Source of the DNA: Aeromonas rivuli | GTDB lineage: Bacteria > Pseudomonadota > Gammaproteobacteria > Enterobacterales > Aeromonadaceae | Assembly: GCF_000820045.1 (NCBI RefSeq) | Contig: NZ_CDBJ01000043.1 | Span: 266,709 to 330,708, forward strand | Reading direction: 5' to 3' | DNA: 64,000 bases | In this document: positions 1-8,561 of the stretch, piece after piece | How positions within the stretch are numbered: position 1 is the stretch's first letter | Layout of the letters: each line of letters starts with the position of its first letter | Notes under the pieces: model-generated | What the model was told of the DNA's origin: nothing | The model's input: only the letters and a program-made list of their open reading frames with translations | Database searches by the model: none | Program-made: the position numbers and the translations under genes

Positions 1-542
1 CTATCGGCGGTGTGATTGAGGCCGACCGTCACCCCCTTGGCCACCACCACCTCCCGCACCAGGGCATCCCCCTGATAGAGGTAGTTGCCACCCGCATCCT
101 TGACGATGGCGGTCTTGTCGACCTGACTGCCCGCAAACAGGCTGGAGCCACTCTCGTTGCGGCCATTGGCGAGATCGAGCAGACCCTCCTTGAGCACCGC
201 CAGCTCGCTGGCAACCGCAGCCCTGTCATCGGGGGACATGCTGCCGGTGGCCGCCATCTGGGTCAGGTCTCGCAACCGCATCAGCATGTTGGTCATGGTG
301 TCGAGCTGCTGCTCCCCTTGGGATAGCTGGCTCTTGGCATTGAAAATGTTCTTCTGGTACTGGGCCATGGCCGTCTGCTCTTTGTGCAGCCCCTGCAGGC
401 GCACGCTGCCGATGGCGTCATCCGATGGCTGCAGGATCCGCTTGTTGCTCGCGATCTGACGATCGAGCCGCGCATAGTCACCGAAGCCCTGTTGCAGGTT
501 GCCGAGCATGCTGAGCTGGATCTGGTTGGTACTGACACGCAT
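1..542 (-). CDS. flgL: Lateral flagellar hook-filament junction protein FlgL (3' partial)
   Basis: This is the N-terminal 180 residues of a FlgL (HAP3) protein; the C-terminus lies beyond the left edge. Translation from ATG 542 starts MRVSTNQIQLSML, the usual FlgL opening, followed by a long helical region resembling the flagellin N-terminal D0/D1 helices. FlgL joins the hook to the filament with FlgK. The start is preceded by a GGAACTCTCC stretch. It is the last visible gene of the leftward flgBCDEFGHIJKL operon and belongs to the lateral system by context (LafK, one gene set). Between it and flgK lies a duplicated fragment of the flgK 3' end. Confidence 0.9.
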   Translation of the reverse strand, partial: MRVSTNQIQLSMLGNLQQGFGDYARLDRQIASNKRILQPSDDAIGSVRLQGLHKEQTAMAQYQKNIFNAKSQLSQGEQQLDTMTNMLMRLRDLTQMAATGSMSPDDRAAVASELAVLKEGLLDLANGRNESGSSLFAGSQVDKTAIVKDAGGNYLYQGDALVREVVVAKGVTVGLNHTAD

Positions 543-550
543 GGAGAGTT

Positions 551-649
551 CCTCAGAACATGTTCAGGAAAAAGGTGAAGAGCGGGTGCTGGTCGGCGCT
601 GACAATCATGGACTTAGCCTCAGAACATATTCAGGAGGGAGGTGAAGAG
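551..649 (-). repeat. Degenerate tandem duplication of the flgK 3' end
   Basis: Positions 551-582 and 618-649 match at 28 of 32 bases, 67 bp apart. The right copy encodes the true FlgK C-terminus (DQLFTSLLNMF, stop). The left copy, lying between flgK and flgL, reads LFTFFLNMF and then a stop. The leftover codons could form an 18-codon mini-ORF, but there is no good ribosome-binding site. Confidence 0.75.
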
Positions 650-1939
650 TTGATCCGAGGTGCTGATCACCTTGGCATTGGCCTGATACGCCTTGGTGTA
701 GGCCATCACCTTGACCCCTTCCTCATCGGTATTGACGCCGCTGACACTGCTCAGCTTGAGGGAGAGTTGCTGCTCCAGGTTGGCGTTGGCATCCAGTTGG
801 GCCTTGGCCTGGCCGCTCTGCACCGCCATCTGGCCAAGCAAACTGCCGTAGGCGTCATACTGGCCATCCTTGATGGTGATCAGCGCCTGCAGATTACGGT
901 TGTCGCCCGGGCCCCCTCCGACCTGGGCAAAGGCGAGATCGTCCCCTTTAAAACCCGACGCCAGCTTGAGCGTGCCGGCAGGATCCAGCGGGTCATAGAC
1001 GAACAGCGGCTTGCCGGTGCCGCCATTGAGGTCTATGCCGTTCATCTGCTTGGCATTGAATTCATCGGCCAGCTTGCTGGCTATCTGGCCTAGCTCATCC
1101 CGGGTCGGACGCAGTACCTCGGCACGGTAAGCGAGCATGCCGGCCAGGGTGCCGCCACTGAGCTTGGGCACCTCGAACGTCTGGGGGCCAAAGCTCAGGG
1201 AGAGCTGGTCACCCTTGATGGTGAGGCTGCTGCTGCTCGCGCCCAGCACCAGGGGTTGTCCCTGAGGCAGGCTGAGTGCCACGGATCCATCGCTCTGGCG
1301 GTTGACCCTGACCTCCATCAGGGTGGAAAGCTCACGGATCACCTGATCCCGGCTATCTTCCAGCACCGAGGTATTCACCCCTTTCGAGGATTGATCGCCG
1401 ATCTGCTTGTTGAGTTCGGCCACCTGCCCCAGGTAACTGTTGACCTGACTGACGCTGCCGTTGAGCTGATCGTCGATCTGCTTCTCCTGAGTCAGCAGGC
1501 TCTCGCTTAGCTGATTGAAACGGTTGGCAAGCGCACCGGCCGAGCTGACAATCTGACTGCGCTGGGCCGGGGTTTCCGGACTGTCCAGGGCCGCACTGAG
1601 TGAGGCAAAGAAACTGTCGAGTCCCTTGGCAATATTCATCGATTCGCTGCCAAGCAGTTGCTCGGTGGTATTGATGTATTGATGAAAGGAGTAGGCAGAT
1701 CCCAGGGAGGAGCCGGCACGCCAGTGCTGGGCCACCAGATAGTCGTCGGTGATGCGGCGCACTCCGACGACTTCAACCCCCATGCCGTTATCCAGCCGAC
1801 CAAAACCAGACAGGCTGCCCATCATGGCCTCCTGGCGCGAATAGCCGGTGGTATTGGCGTTGGCAATGTTCTGGGCGCTGACATTCAACGCTATCTGGGC
1901 GGCGTTGAGACCACTGAAGCCGATATTGAGCAGTGACAT
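620..1939 (-). CDS. flgK: Lateral flagellar hook-associated protein FlgK
   Basis: FlgK (HAP1), the first hook-filament junction protein, is exported through the flagellar type III apparatus. The N-terminus (MSLLNIGFSGL, then NIANANTTGYSRQ) is the conserved flagellar rod/hook motif. The C-terminus ends AYQANAKVISTSDQLFTSLLNMF-like, the matching C-terminal helix. At 439 residues it is shorter than enterobacterial FlgK (about 545), so the variable central domain is reduced, as expected for lateral-type proteins. It starts at ATG 1939, downstream of flgJ in the same operon. Confidence 0.95.
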   Translation of the reverse strand: MSLLNIGFSGLNAAQIALNVSAQNIANANTTGYSRQEAMMGSLSGFGRLDNGMGVEVVGVRRITDDYLVAQHWRAGSSLGSAYSFHQYINTTEQLLGSESMNIAKGLDSFFASLSAALDSPETPAQRSQIVSSAGALANRFNQLSESLLTQEKQIDDQLNGSVSQVNSYLGQVAELNKQIGDQSSKGVNTSVLEDSRDQVIRELSTLMEVRVNRQSDGSVALSLPQGQPLVLGASSSSLTIKGDQLSLSFGPQTFEVPKLSGGTLAGMLAYRAEVLRPTRDELGQIASKLADEFNAKQMNGIDLNGGTGKPLFVYDPLDPAGTLKLASGFKGDDLAFAQVGGGPGDNRNLQALITIKDGQYDAYGSLLGQMAVQSGQAKAQLDANANLEQQLSLKLSSVSGVNTDEEGVKVMAYTKAYQANAKVISTSDQLFTSLLNMF

Positions 1940-2000
1940 CTGTCAGCGTTCCTTCTGTTGGCAGGTTGGCGATAGGGATAGAAGCGGGTATGCCTTGGCA

Positions 2001-2393
2001 TCACCCCGGTTTCTTCATCCGGGTCAGGGGTTGCTGGAAAGCCACCAGGCCCTGTTCCTGTGAAGCGACCATGGGCTCGGGATTCTTTAATGCGGGATCC
2101 AGTTGCCTGACCATCTGCTCCTTGAGCCCCAAACCACCGCGCTGCACCAGGCTCATGGCGAGCTGGCTGTCATACATGTCGCGATAGAGCCCCTCGCCCT
2201 TGATCAGCTTGTCATCCTCGTCTTGCAAGGCATCGGTCGCGGCTCGCATGTGCTTGAGCACCGTCTGCAAAAAGCCAACCTCGAACTGGCCGGCGGCCGC
2301 CTCCAGGGCGGCCCGCTGATCCGGGTTGCTCTTTATCTGCTGCAACTCATTGAGATCCTGATAAAAACCAGGTTCTGATGTGATTCTAGTCAT
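2001..2393 (-). CDS. flgJ: Lateral FlgJ, rod-capping domain only
   Basis: The 130 residues match the N-terminal rod-cap half of FlgJ: FEVGFLQTVLKHMR, then GLYRDMYDSQLAMSLVQRGGLGL, the conserved rod-binding segment. The C-terminal peptidoglycan hydrolase (glucosaminidase) domain of the roughly 310-aa enterobacterial protein is absent. The stop is clean and flgK follows, so this looks like the native form and not a truncation. A separate lytic enzyme would have to open the wall for the lateral rod; none is seen nearby. Start ATG 2393, just downstream of flgI. Confidence 0.92.
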   Translation of the reverse strand: MTRITSEPGFYQDLNELQQIKSNPDQRAALEAAAGQFEVGFLQTVLKHMRAATDALQDEDDKLIKGEGLYRDMYDSQLAMSLVQRGGLGLKEQMVRQLDPALKNPEPMVASQEQGLVAFQQPLTRMKKPG

Positions 2394-2402
2394 GATAGGT
2401 CC

Positions 2403-3509
2403 TCAGATGACCACCAGCTCGCCTTCGAGGGCTCCCGCCTCATCGAGGGCTTGCAGTATGGCCATGACATCATCCGGGGTGGCTCCCAGGGAGTTGACCG
2501 CCTTGACGATCACCTCGAGGGAGGTCCCTTCCGGCCAGACAAACATATTGTTGCGCTCCCGATCAACCTGGATCTGGGAGTTCGGTGTGGTGGTGGTCTG
2601 CCCATTGGAGAAGGCGTTGGGCTGACTCACCGTCTGGCTCTCGCCTATGGTGACAGTGAGACTACCATGGCTGACCGCCGCCTTGCGCACCTTGACCCCC
2701 TGCCCCATCACCACGGTGCCGGTCCGGCTGTTGAATACCACCCTGGGCCGCGCCTTGCCAAGGTCAATCTGGATGTCTTCGAGCAAGGCCATGAAGGAGA
2801 TACGTTGGCTCTCATCCTTGGGGGCCGCCAACTGGATGCGGCCCGCGCTCACCGCCCTGGCCACCGGCCCCAACTGGGCATTGATGGCGCGCTCCACGTT
2901 GCGAGCGGTTCGGAAGTTGGGTTGATGCAGGTTGAGGGTCACTTCAGGCTTGTCGGCGAAGCTGTTGACCGCCTCCCGCTCTATGATGGCGCCATTGGGG
3001 ATGATACCTGCGGTCGGGACATTGATGGTGACCGAGGAGCCGGACTGGCCTTCGGCCTTCACCCCGGCGACCACCAGATTGCCCTGGGCGACCGCATAGA
3101 CTTCACCGTCAATACCCCGCAGTGGCGTCAACAGCAAGGAGCCGCCACGCAGGCTCTTGGCATCGCCGATGGAGGTGACTGTCACGTCCACCAGCTGGCC
3201 CTTGCCCGCCAGGGCAGGCAGGGTCGCCTGCACCGACACCGCGGCCACGTTCTTGAGCTTGGGATCGATATCGTCAGGCAGCTGCACACCGAACTGCTTG
3301 AGCATGTTGGCCATCGACTGACCGGTGAATTTGACCTGGCTGCGATCCCCGGTGCCGGACAGACCGACCACCAGGCCATAGCCCACCAACTGGTTGGGGC
3401 GCAGTCCCTGCACGTCCGCAATGTCGAGCAGAGCACGCTTGCTGGCCGGTGCCGCCGTCGCAAGCAGGGGCAGAACCAGGCAGAGCAGGGCAGGAAGCCA
3501 CTTTTTCAT
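2403..3509 (-). CDS. flgI: Lateral flagellar P-ring protein FlgI
   Basis: FlgI forms the periplasmic P-ring around the rod. The ATG at 3509 was chosen (368 aa) because it gives a Sec signal peptide ([20 protein letters not shown]) and has GAGGAC upstream; the open frame extends 70 codons further but that part is not FlgI-like. Family signatures include [30 protein letters not shown] N-terminal sequence and a C-terminus rich in [10 protein letters not shown]. It follows flgH by 8 bp, and its ribosome-binding site lies at the flgH stop. Confidence 0.95.
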   Translation of the reverse strand: MKKWLPALLCLVLPLLATAAPASKRALLDIADVQGLRPNQLVGYGLVVGLSGTGDRSQVKFTGQSMANMLKQFGVQLPDDIDPKLKNVAAVSVQATLPALAGKGQLVDVTVTSIGDAKSLRGGSLLLTPLRGIDGEVYAVAQGNLVVAGVKAEGQSGSSVTINVPTAGIIPNGAIIEREAVNSFADKPEVTLNLHQPNFRTARNVERAINAQLGPVARAVSAGRIQLAAPKDESQRISFMALLEDIQIDLGKARPRVVFNSRTGTVVMGQGVKVRKAAVSHGSLTVTIGESQTVSQPNAFSNGQTTTTPNSQIQVDRERNNMFVWPEGTSLEVIVKAVNSLGATPDDVMAILQALDEAGALEGELVVI

Positions 3510-3517
3510 AAGAGTCC

Positions 3518-4189
3518 TCAAAATGGCGCAAAGGCTGAGCTGAAGAAGCGGCTCAACCACCCCATCTGGTTGCTGTCTGCCAAGGCACCTCGCCCGGCAT
3601 AGGTGATGCGGGCGTCGGCGATGCGCTGGGAAGAGATGCGATTGCGCTGATCGATGTCTTCGACCCGCACCATGCCGCCGAGCCGCACATACTCGTCCCC
3701 CTGGTTGAGACGGATCCACTTCTCGCCGCGGATCCCTATCACCCCATTGGGCATCACCTCTGCCACTGTGACCGTGATGGCACCGGACAGGGTGTTTTGC
3801 TGGCTGGACGTCGCGCCGCCGTCAAAATCCCGGTCAGCGCTCAGGGTTGCCCCCCAGTCGGTGCGCACCTCACCGCCGATGGACGGGGCCGGTACATTGA
3901 GACTGCTGCTCTTGCTGGTACTGGTATTGGCCTTCTTGCTGGATTGGGTTCGCTCCTCCAGCATGACGGTCAAGATGTCGCCGACCCGATAGGCGCGCCT
4001 GTCCTGAAACAGGGTGAACATATAGTTGTCGCGATAGAGGCTGCCATCCTCGCCACTGGCCGCCACGGGCAGATTGGGACGCGAGGGGGCCCACTGCTCT
4101 TCACCCGGCTCGGGGGCGCGCAGCTCATAGGTGGCGCAGCCACCGAGCAGCAACACCAGCCAGAGACTCTGCCTGAACACGCTCATCAT
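3518..4189 (-). CDS. flgH: Lateral flagellar L-ring lipoprotein FlgH
   Basis: FlgH builds the outer-membrane L-ring. The first 18 residues form a lipoprotein signal peptide ending LLLGGC, so the mature protein should start at a lipidated Cys18. Conserved FlgH text includes [17 protein letters not shown] and the C-terminal [18 protein letters not shown] region. Three starts are possible (GTG 4192, ATG 4189, ATG 4186). ATG 4189, which shares a base with the flgG stop (TGATG), is preferred. Translational coupling to flgG is likely. Confidence 0.93.
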   Translation of the reverse strand: MMSVFRQSLWLVLLLGGCATYELRAPEPGEEQWAPSRPNLPVAASGEDGSLYRDNYMFTLFQDRRAYRVGDILTVMLEERTQSSKKANTSTSKSSSLNVPAPSIGGEVRTDWGATLSADRDFDGGATSSQQNTLSGAITVTVAEVMPNGVIGIRGEKWIRLNQGDEYVRLGGMVRVEDIDQRNRISSQRIADARITYAGRGALADSNQMGWLSRFFSSAFAPF

Positions 4190-4974
4190 CACAGGGCCTG
4201 GGTCACGAACTTCAGCATCTGATCCGCCGCCGAGACCACCTTGGCATTCATCTCATAGGCGCGCTGGGTGGTGATCATGTCGACCATCTCTTCCACCACA
4301 TTGACGTTGGAACTCTCCAGGGTGTACTGCTTGATGGCCCCCATGGCATCCTCGCCAGGCACCCCTTCGATCGCCTCACCGGAGGCTCCGGTGGCCCGAT
4401 ACAGGTTACCGCCCAGCGCCTCCAGACCGGCCGGATTGGCGAAGTTGGTCAGGGTGATCCGGCCGAGCTCCACGTTCTCCTGCTGGCCCGGCAGAGTGGC
4501 ACTGACGGTGCCATCTGTGCCGATGGAGACCTTGGTGGCATTGTCCGGGATCTGGATCTGCGGCAGCATGGGCAGGCCATCGGCATTGACCAGCAACCCC
4601 TCGGCGCTGCGATGCCACTGGCCATTGCGGCTATAGGCGGTTTCACCATCCGGGCGCTCTACCCCGAAGAAACCCGCCCCGACCACCGCCATGTCCAGTT
4701 CCTGGTTGGTATTCTGGAACTGACCCGAGGTGAACACCTTCTGGGTCCCGACCACCCGAACCCCGTTCCCCATCTGGATGCCGATCGGCGCCAGATTCTG
4801 TTGATCCTGCTGGGCACCCGGTTGGCGCTGGACCTGATAGAAGAGGTCTTCGAAAGCAACCCTATCTCGCTTGAAGCCGACCGTGTTGACGTTGGCCAGG
4901 TTGTTGGAAATGCTGGCCATCTTGGCATCTTGTGCCGACAGGCCGGTCTTGCTGACCCATAATGCTGCGTGCAT
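4189..4974 (-). CDS. flgG: Lateral flagellar distal rod protein FlgG
   Basis: FlgG is the distal rod subunit. It has 261 residues, the normal family length. The N-terminus contains ISNNLANVNTVGFKRDRVAFEDL and the C-terminus SSNVNVVEEMVDMITTQRAYEMNAKVV, the two paired rod/hook signatures. It starts at ATG 4974 with flgF 66 bp upstream, and its stop overlaps the flgH start. No unusual features. Confidence 0.96.
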   Translation of the reverse strand: MHAALWVSKTGLSAQDAKMASISNNLANVNTVGFKRDRVAFEDLFYQVQRQPGAQQDQQNLAPIGIQMGNGVRVVGTQKVFTSGQFQNTNQELDMAVVGAGFFGVERPDGETAYSRNGQWHRSAEGLLVNADGLPMLPQIQIPDNATKVSIGTDGTVSATLPGQQENVELGRITLTNFANPAGLEALGGNLYRATGASGEAIEGVPGEDAMGAIKQYTLESSNVNVVEEMVDMITTQRAYEMNAKVVSAADQMLKFVTQAL

Positions 4975-5040
4975 CGACTCTCTCCACTGCGTTCATGAGG
5001 ACCCGGCCAGGGGCCGGATCCGAAATATTGCCCCTGAGGG

Positions 5041-5775
5041 TTAACCCTGGCCCGAGATGAGGCGGGCGCCCTGGCGGGCCTGATCGTCTGCCGTCTTCAT
5101 CAACTTGACCTGCAATTCGAAGTTGCGGGTCAGTGCCATGCTGCCGATCAGCTCGTCGACCGCGTTGACGTTGCCCCCTTCCAGGAAGCCGGAGGCCATC
5201 ACCACCTCTTCACTCGGCTCGGCATCGCCGCCCTGGCGCAGGCGAAACAAGCCATCCAGTCCCTTGACCAGCTCGCTGGCCGCCGGATTGACCAGCTTGA
5301 GCCGTCCCACATCGAGGCGGGCGCCCCCACCGGGAGGCGTGATGCTCAGGGAGCCATCATTGCCGAAACTGAGATCCCGATAGGCCGGCACCACCAGTTC
5401 ACCGCCATCCCCCAGCACGGGGCGGCCATTGAGGCTGAGCAGGCCATCGGCATCGACTTCCAGATTGCCGGCCCGGGTATAGGCCTCTGCACCATCTGCC
5501 GTTTGCACCGTCAGAAAACCCTCACCACGCACCGCCACGTCCAGCTTGCGATCCGTCTGCATCAGGGCACCGGCTCGAAAGTCGGTGCCGGCTACCTCTT
5601 CCCGCGCCATGACGCGGCTCTGGTAACCATCCCCGCTCAAGGCGTAAGCGGAGACCCGCTCGAAATCGGCTCGAAAACCCGCCGTGTTGAGGTTCGCCAG
5701 GTTGTTGGCCCGGATCTGCTGGGCGACCAGGGAGTGCTGGGCGCCGGACATGGCGGTGTAGATTAGCTTTTCCAC
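5041..5775 (-). CDS. flgF: Lateral flagellar proximal rod protein FlgF
   Basis: FlgF is a proximal rod subunit (244 aa). The rod motif appears as QQIRANNLANLNTAGFRADFERV near the N-terminus and NVNAVDELIGSMALTRNFELQVKLM near the C-terminus. The start is GTG 5775 with GAGG upstream, 9 bp from the flgE stop. Gene order between flgE and flgG confirms the assignment over other rod paralogs. Confidence 0.94.
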   Translation of the reverse strand: MEKLIYTAMSGAQHSLVAQQIRANNLANLNTAGFRADFERVSAYALSGDGYQSRVMAREEVAGTDFRAGALMQTDRKLDVAVRGEGFLTVQTADGAEAYTRAGNLEVDADGLLSLNGRPVLGDGGELVVPAYRDLSFGNDGSLSITPPGGGARLDVGRLKLVNPAASELVKGLDGLFRLRQGGDAEPSEEVVMASGFLEGGNVNAVDELIGSMALTRNFELQVKLMKTADDQARQGARLISGQG

Positions 5776-5784
5776 GGATCAGCC

Positions 5785-6987
5785 TCAGAAGGAGTTGAAG
5801 AGCACCTGGGTCATCTTGTCTGCCGAGCTGATGCTCTTGGCGTTCGCCTGGTAGTTGCGCTGAGAGGTCATCAGGTTCACCAGCTCACCGGTCAAGTCCA
5901 CGTTGGAGCCCTCGTAGGCGCCCGAGGTCAGCGAACCCAGGGTGCCGCTGCCCGGGGCACCGACCACTGGCTGACCGGAGGAGAAGGATTGCTGCCAGGT
6001 GGTGTTGTTGCTCTGCAGCAGACCATTGGGGTTGGCGAAATTGGCCATGACCACCTGCCCCTGCAACAGGCTCTGACCATTGGTGAAGGTGGCGTAGACG
6101 CCGCCATCCCCATCGATGCGGACCCCGGTCAGGTCGCCGGAGGTGTAACCGTTGGACTGGTTGCGGCTGACGTTGAAGTCGGAGGCATACTGGCTGAACT
6201 TGCTCAGACCGATGTCCAGGGTCATGGGCTCCGCACCCTGCGGTGTCAGGGCCAGGGTCGCCTTGTCGGCACCGCTGCCCACCGCATCAAAAGAACCATC
6301 CGTATTGAACTTGAGGTTGGTGGTGGTCCCGTTGGCGACGCCATCGACCGTGTAGTGCACCTGCCAGTCGTTGCTGCCAACCTTGACGAAATACTGGGTG
6401 ACATTGTGTTCGCTGCCCAGGGAGTCAAACACCTTGCTGGACTGGGAGAAGTTGTAGCTCTCCGCCTTGCTGGCATCGAACGGATTGAGCGTGGTGTCTA
6501 TGTTGCTGGCATCCGCCTTCAGATTGCCCACAAACTCCAGGGAGTCGGAGGCCTTGGCGGGCAGACTGCCGGTACCCACCTGCAGATCGCCCACAACCCC
6601 CGTCTGCAACTGACCGGCGCCGTTGACGGTATAGCCTTGCAGGCGATCCCCGGTCGAGGTGGTGAGGTAGTTGTTGGCATCGCGCTGGAACATGCCGGCA
6701 CGGGTGTAGGAGGTCTGGCCGTTGCCATCCTTGAGCTGGAAGAAACCATTGCCGGAGATCGCCAGATCCAGACCACGGCCGGTGCGCATCAGATCGCCGT
6801 TGCGATCGAAGTTCTGGGAGACGTTGTTCATCTCGACCCCACCCGCCTGGCCGCCACCATAGATGGCTGCAAACTCGGCACGGCTCGATTTGAAACCGGC
6901 GGTGCTGACGTTGGCTACGTTGTTGCTGATGACGCTCAATTCCTGGTTAACGGCGCGCAGGCCGCTCAGTCCGATACTAAAAGACAC
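5785..6987 (-). CDS. flgE: Lateral flagellar hook protein FlgE
   Basis: FlgE polymerises into the hook (400 aa). It carries the N-terminal rod/hook motif (VISNNVANVSTAGFKSSRAEF) and ends with EGSNVDLTGELVNLMTSQRNYQANAKSI-type sequence. The start is GTG 6987 (reads SFSIGLSGL next), with AGGAGCG as a strong ribosome-binding site; there is no better ATG upstream. It lies 18 bp downstream of flgD, the hook cap gene. Confidence 0.96.
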   Translation of the reverse strand: MSFSIGLSGLRAVNQELSVISNNVANVSTAGFKSSRAEFAAIYGGGQAGGVEMNNVSQNFDRNGDLMRTGRGLDLAISGNGFFQLKDGNGQTSYTRAGMFQRDANNYLTTSTGDRLQGYTVNGAGQLQTGVVGDLQVGTGSLPAKASDSLEFVGNLKADASNIDTTLNPFDASKAESYNFSQSSKVFDSLGSEHNVTQYFVKVGSNDWQVHYTVDGVANGTTTNLKFNTDGSFDAVGSGADKATLALTPQGAEPMTLDIGLSKFSQYASDFNVSRNQSNGYTSGDLTGVRIDGDGGVYATFTNGQSLLQGQVVMANFANPNGLLQSNNTTWQQSFSSGQPVVGAPGSGTLGSLTSGAYEGSNVDLTGELVNLMTSQRNYQANAKSISSADKMTQVLFNSF

Positions 6988-7005
6988 TGTGTCGCTCCTA
7001 TGGGC

Positions 7006-7683
7006 TTATGCCGATTTGCCAAACTGGATGGCGCTGAACAGGGGGACTTCCCCAACGCCCGCCACCTCTAACATGATGTCGCCGGTGCCGGGCAGGGTGA
7101 CCCTGTCCACCGTACTGGAGACATAGTGCTTGCTCTGCACCTTGCTCCCGGCCAGGGAGGCTTTCACCTCAAAGCTGTACTCGCCGGCGGGTAATACCGG
7201 CAGGTCGTAATCGATGCCACCAGCCTTGCTCTCACCCCAGTTGCGGGTCGCAACCAGGGTGCCATGTTGATCAAATACCTTGAGCTCGACCTGGTCGGCC
7301 GCGCCACCCAGCTCAATCTGGCCCCGTATCGCCTTCTCTGCCCCCTGCTTGAGGGAAGCAGTCGGCACCATGACATCCCGACCGATCAGATCCGTGCTCT
7401 GCAGCACCTGCTGGGTATCCATCATGGCGATGGACTTTTGCTGCAATACCTTCAACTGCTCGACCCCCTCCACCATGCTGAACTGGGCCAGCTGGGTGAC
7501 GTATTGGGAGCCGTCGAGGGGATTGGTGGGATCCTGATTCTGGAGCTGGGCCACCATCATCTGCAAAAACTCGTTGCGCAGCTGCATGCCACCGCTCGCC
7601 GTGCCGTTGCCAGCGATGTTGTCATCCAGGCTCTGACTGATGCTGCGGGCCGTGTCCAGGCTACTGACCTGAGGAAGGCTCAT
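7006..7683 (-). CDS. flgD: Lateral flagellar hook-capping protein FlgD
   Basis: FlgD is the scaffold at the hook tip needed for FlgE assembly (225 aa). The FlgD N-domain signature FLQMMVAQLQNQDPTNPLDGSQYVTQLAQFS-like text is at residues 38-70, followed by the FlgD/FLG_Ig fold with GEYSFEVKA. Start ATG 7683, two bases from the flgC stop, indicates translational coupling within the operon. Confidence 0.95.
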   Translation of the reverse strand: MSLPQVSSLDTARSISQSLDDNIAGNGTASGGMQLRNEFLQMMVAQLQNQDPTNPLDGSQYVTQLAQFSMVEGVEQLKVLQQKSIAMMDTQQVLQSTDLIGRDVMVPTASLKQGAEKAIRGQIELGGAADQVELKVFDQHGTLVATRNWGESKAGGIDYDLPVLPAGEYSFEVKASLAGSKVQSKHYVSSTVDRVTLPGTGDIMLEVAGVGEVPLFSAIQFGKSA

Positions 7684-7685
7684 GA

Positions 7686-8108
7686 TCAGACCTGCCCGAG
7701 GCGCAGGAGACCCTGCTGCATGCTGGAGATACGATTGATGACCTCCACCGAGGTCTCAAAGCCGCGCGAGGCACTCATCATGTCGGCCATCTCCTCCACT
7801 GCATTGACGTTGGAGTGGTACACGAAGCCATCCTCATCGGCCAGGGGATTGGTCGGCTCCAGCCGCCGCTCAATCTGGCGATCGGATTGCACTATGCCGG
7901 CAATCTGTACCTGGGCGGCCCCCATGCCATCGGCATCCTGAACCCGCTGATACAGGGTGGAGAACACCGGCTTGATGGCACGAAAAGCCTCCTCTTCCCG
8001 TCCCGCCACGCTATCGACGTTGGCAAGGTTGGAGGCGACGGTATCGAGACGGACCGTCTGTGCCCGCATGGCACTGCCGGCGATCTCATAGATTCGATTG
8101 AACGACAT
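7686..8108 (-). CDS. flgC: Lateral flagellar proximal rod protein FlgC
   Basis: FlgC, a proximal rod subunit, has the standard length (140 aa). The N-terminus (AMRAQTVRLDTVASNLANVDSV) and C-terminus (SNVNAVEEMADMMSASRGFETSVEVI) carry the rod motifs. ATG 8108 lies 3 bp from the flgB stop. No anomalies are seen. Confidence 0.95.
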   Translation of the reverse strand: MSFNRIYEIAGSAMRAQTVRLDTVASNLANVDSVAGREEEAFRAIKPVFSTLYQRVQDADGMGAAQVQIAGIVQSDRQIERRLEPTNPLADEDGFVYHSNVNAVEEMADMMSASRGFETSVEVINRISSMQQGLLRLGQV

Positions 8109-8110
8109 GA

Positions 8111-8500
8111 TTAACGGCCCTCGATCGCCTTGGCGATCCCGCTGAGTTTCATATTGAGGAAGGTCAGGCTGGTCTGAAAATCGGTGGCATTGTTGGCAAA
8201 CTTGCTCTGCTCCACACTGAGCTCGGCGGTGTTGCCATCCATGGAGACCTGGTAAGGCATGCGGTAGAGGGGATGCTGCATATCATCCTGCAGACGCCCC
8301 CCCGCAATGGCACCGCTCTCTTCCTTGGCCGCCACTTGCTGTGCGACCCGACCCAGAATGCTCTTATAATCCACGTCCCTGGCCAGATAGCCCGGGGTAT
8401 CCACATTTGCCAGATTACCTGCGAGGATACGCGCCCTATCCGTTCGCACATTCAGGGCATAGGGATGTACCCCCAGCGCACTGTCAAATGAGATACTCAT
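8111..8500 (-). CDS. flgB: Lateral flagellar proximal rod protein FlgB
   Basis: FlgB is the most proximal rod subunit (129 aa), with RARILAGNLANVDTPGYLARDVDY near the N-terminus and a terminal helical region (NNATDFQTSLTFLNMKLSGIAKAIEGR). It is the first gene of the leftward flgB-L operon and is divergent from flgA, so its promoter must lie in 8501-8565. A weak sigma-54-like element sits there. Confidence 0.95.
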   Translation of the reverse strand: MSISFDSALGVHPYALNVRTDRARILAGNLANVDTPGYLARDVDYKSILGRVAQQVAAKEESGAIAGGRLQDDMQHPLYRMPYQVSMDGNTAELSVEQSKFANNATDFQTSLTFLNMKLSGIAKAIEGR

Positions 8501-8545
8501 GCTTCATCCTCTCGTCAGCGAAATAGTCAGACCCGTGCAGGCCAT

Positions 8546-8561
8546 ATCAAGACTCATGCCA
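8546..8561 (-). promoter_or_regulatory. Possible sigma-54 promoter for flgB-L
   Basis: Minus-strand TGGCATGAGTCTTGAT resembles the -24/-12 consensus with the right 10-bp spacing after GG, but the invariant -12 GC is GA. It would give a leader of about 35 nt for flgB. Weak match; kept because LafK/RpoN control is expected. Confidence 0.3.

Noticed and set aside
551..605. 18-codon mini-ORF (ends LFTFFLNMF) between flgK and flgL
   Set aside because: It has no ribosome-binding site and is explained as a decayed copy of the flgK tail.
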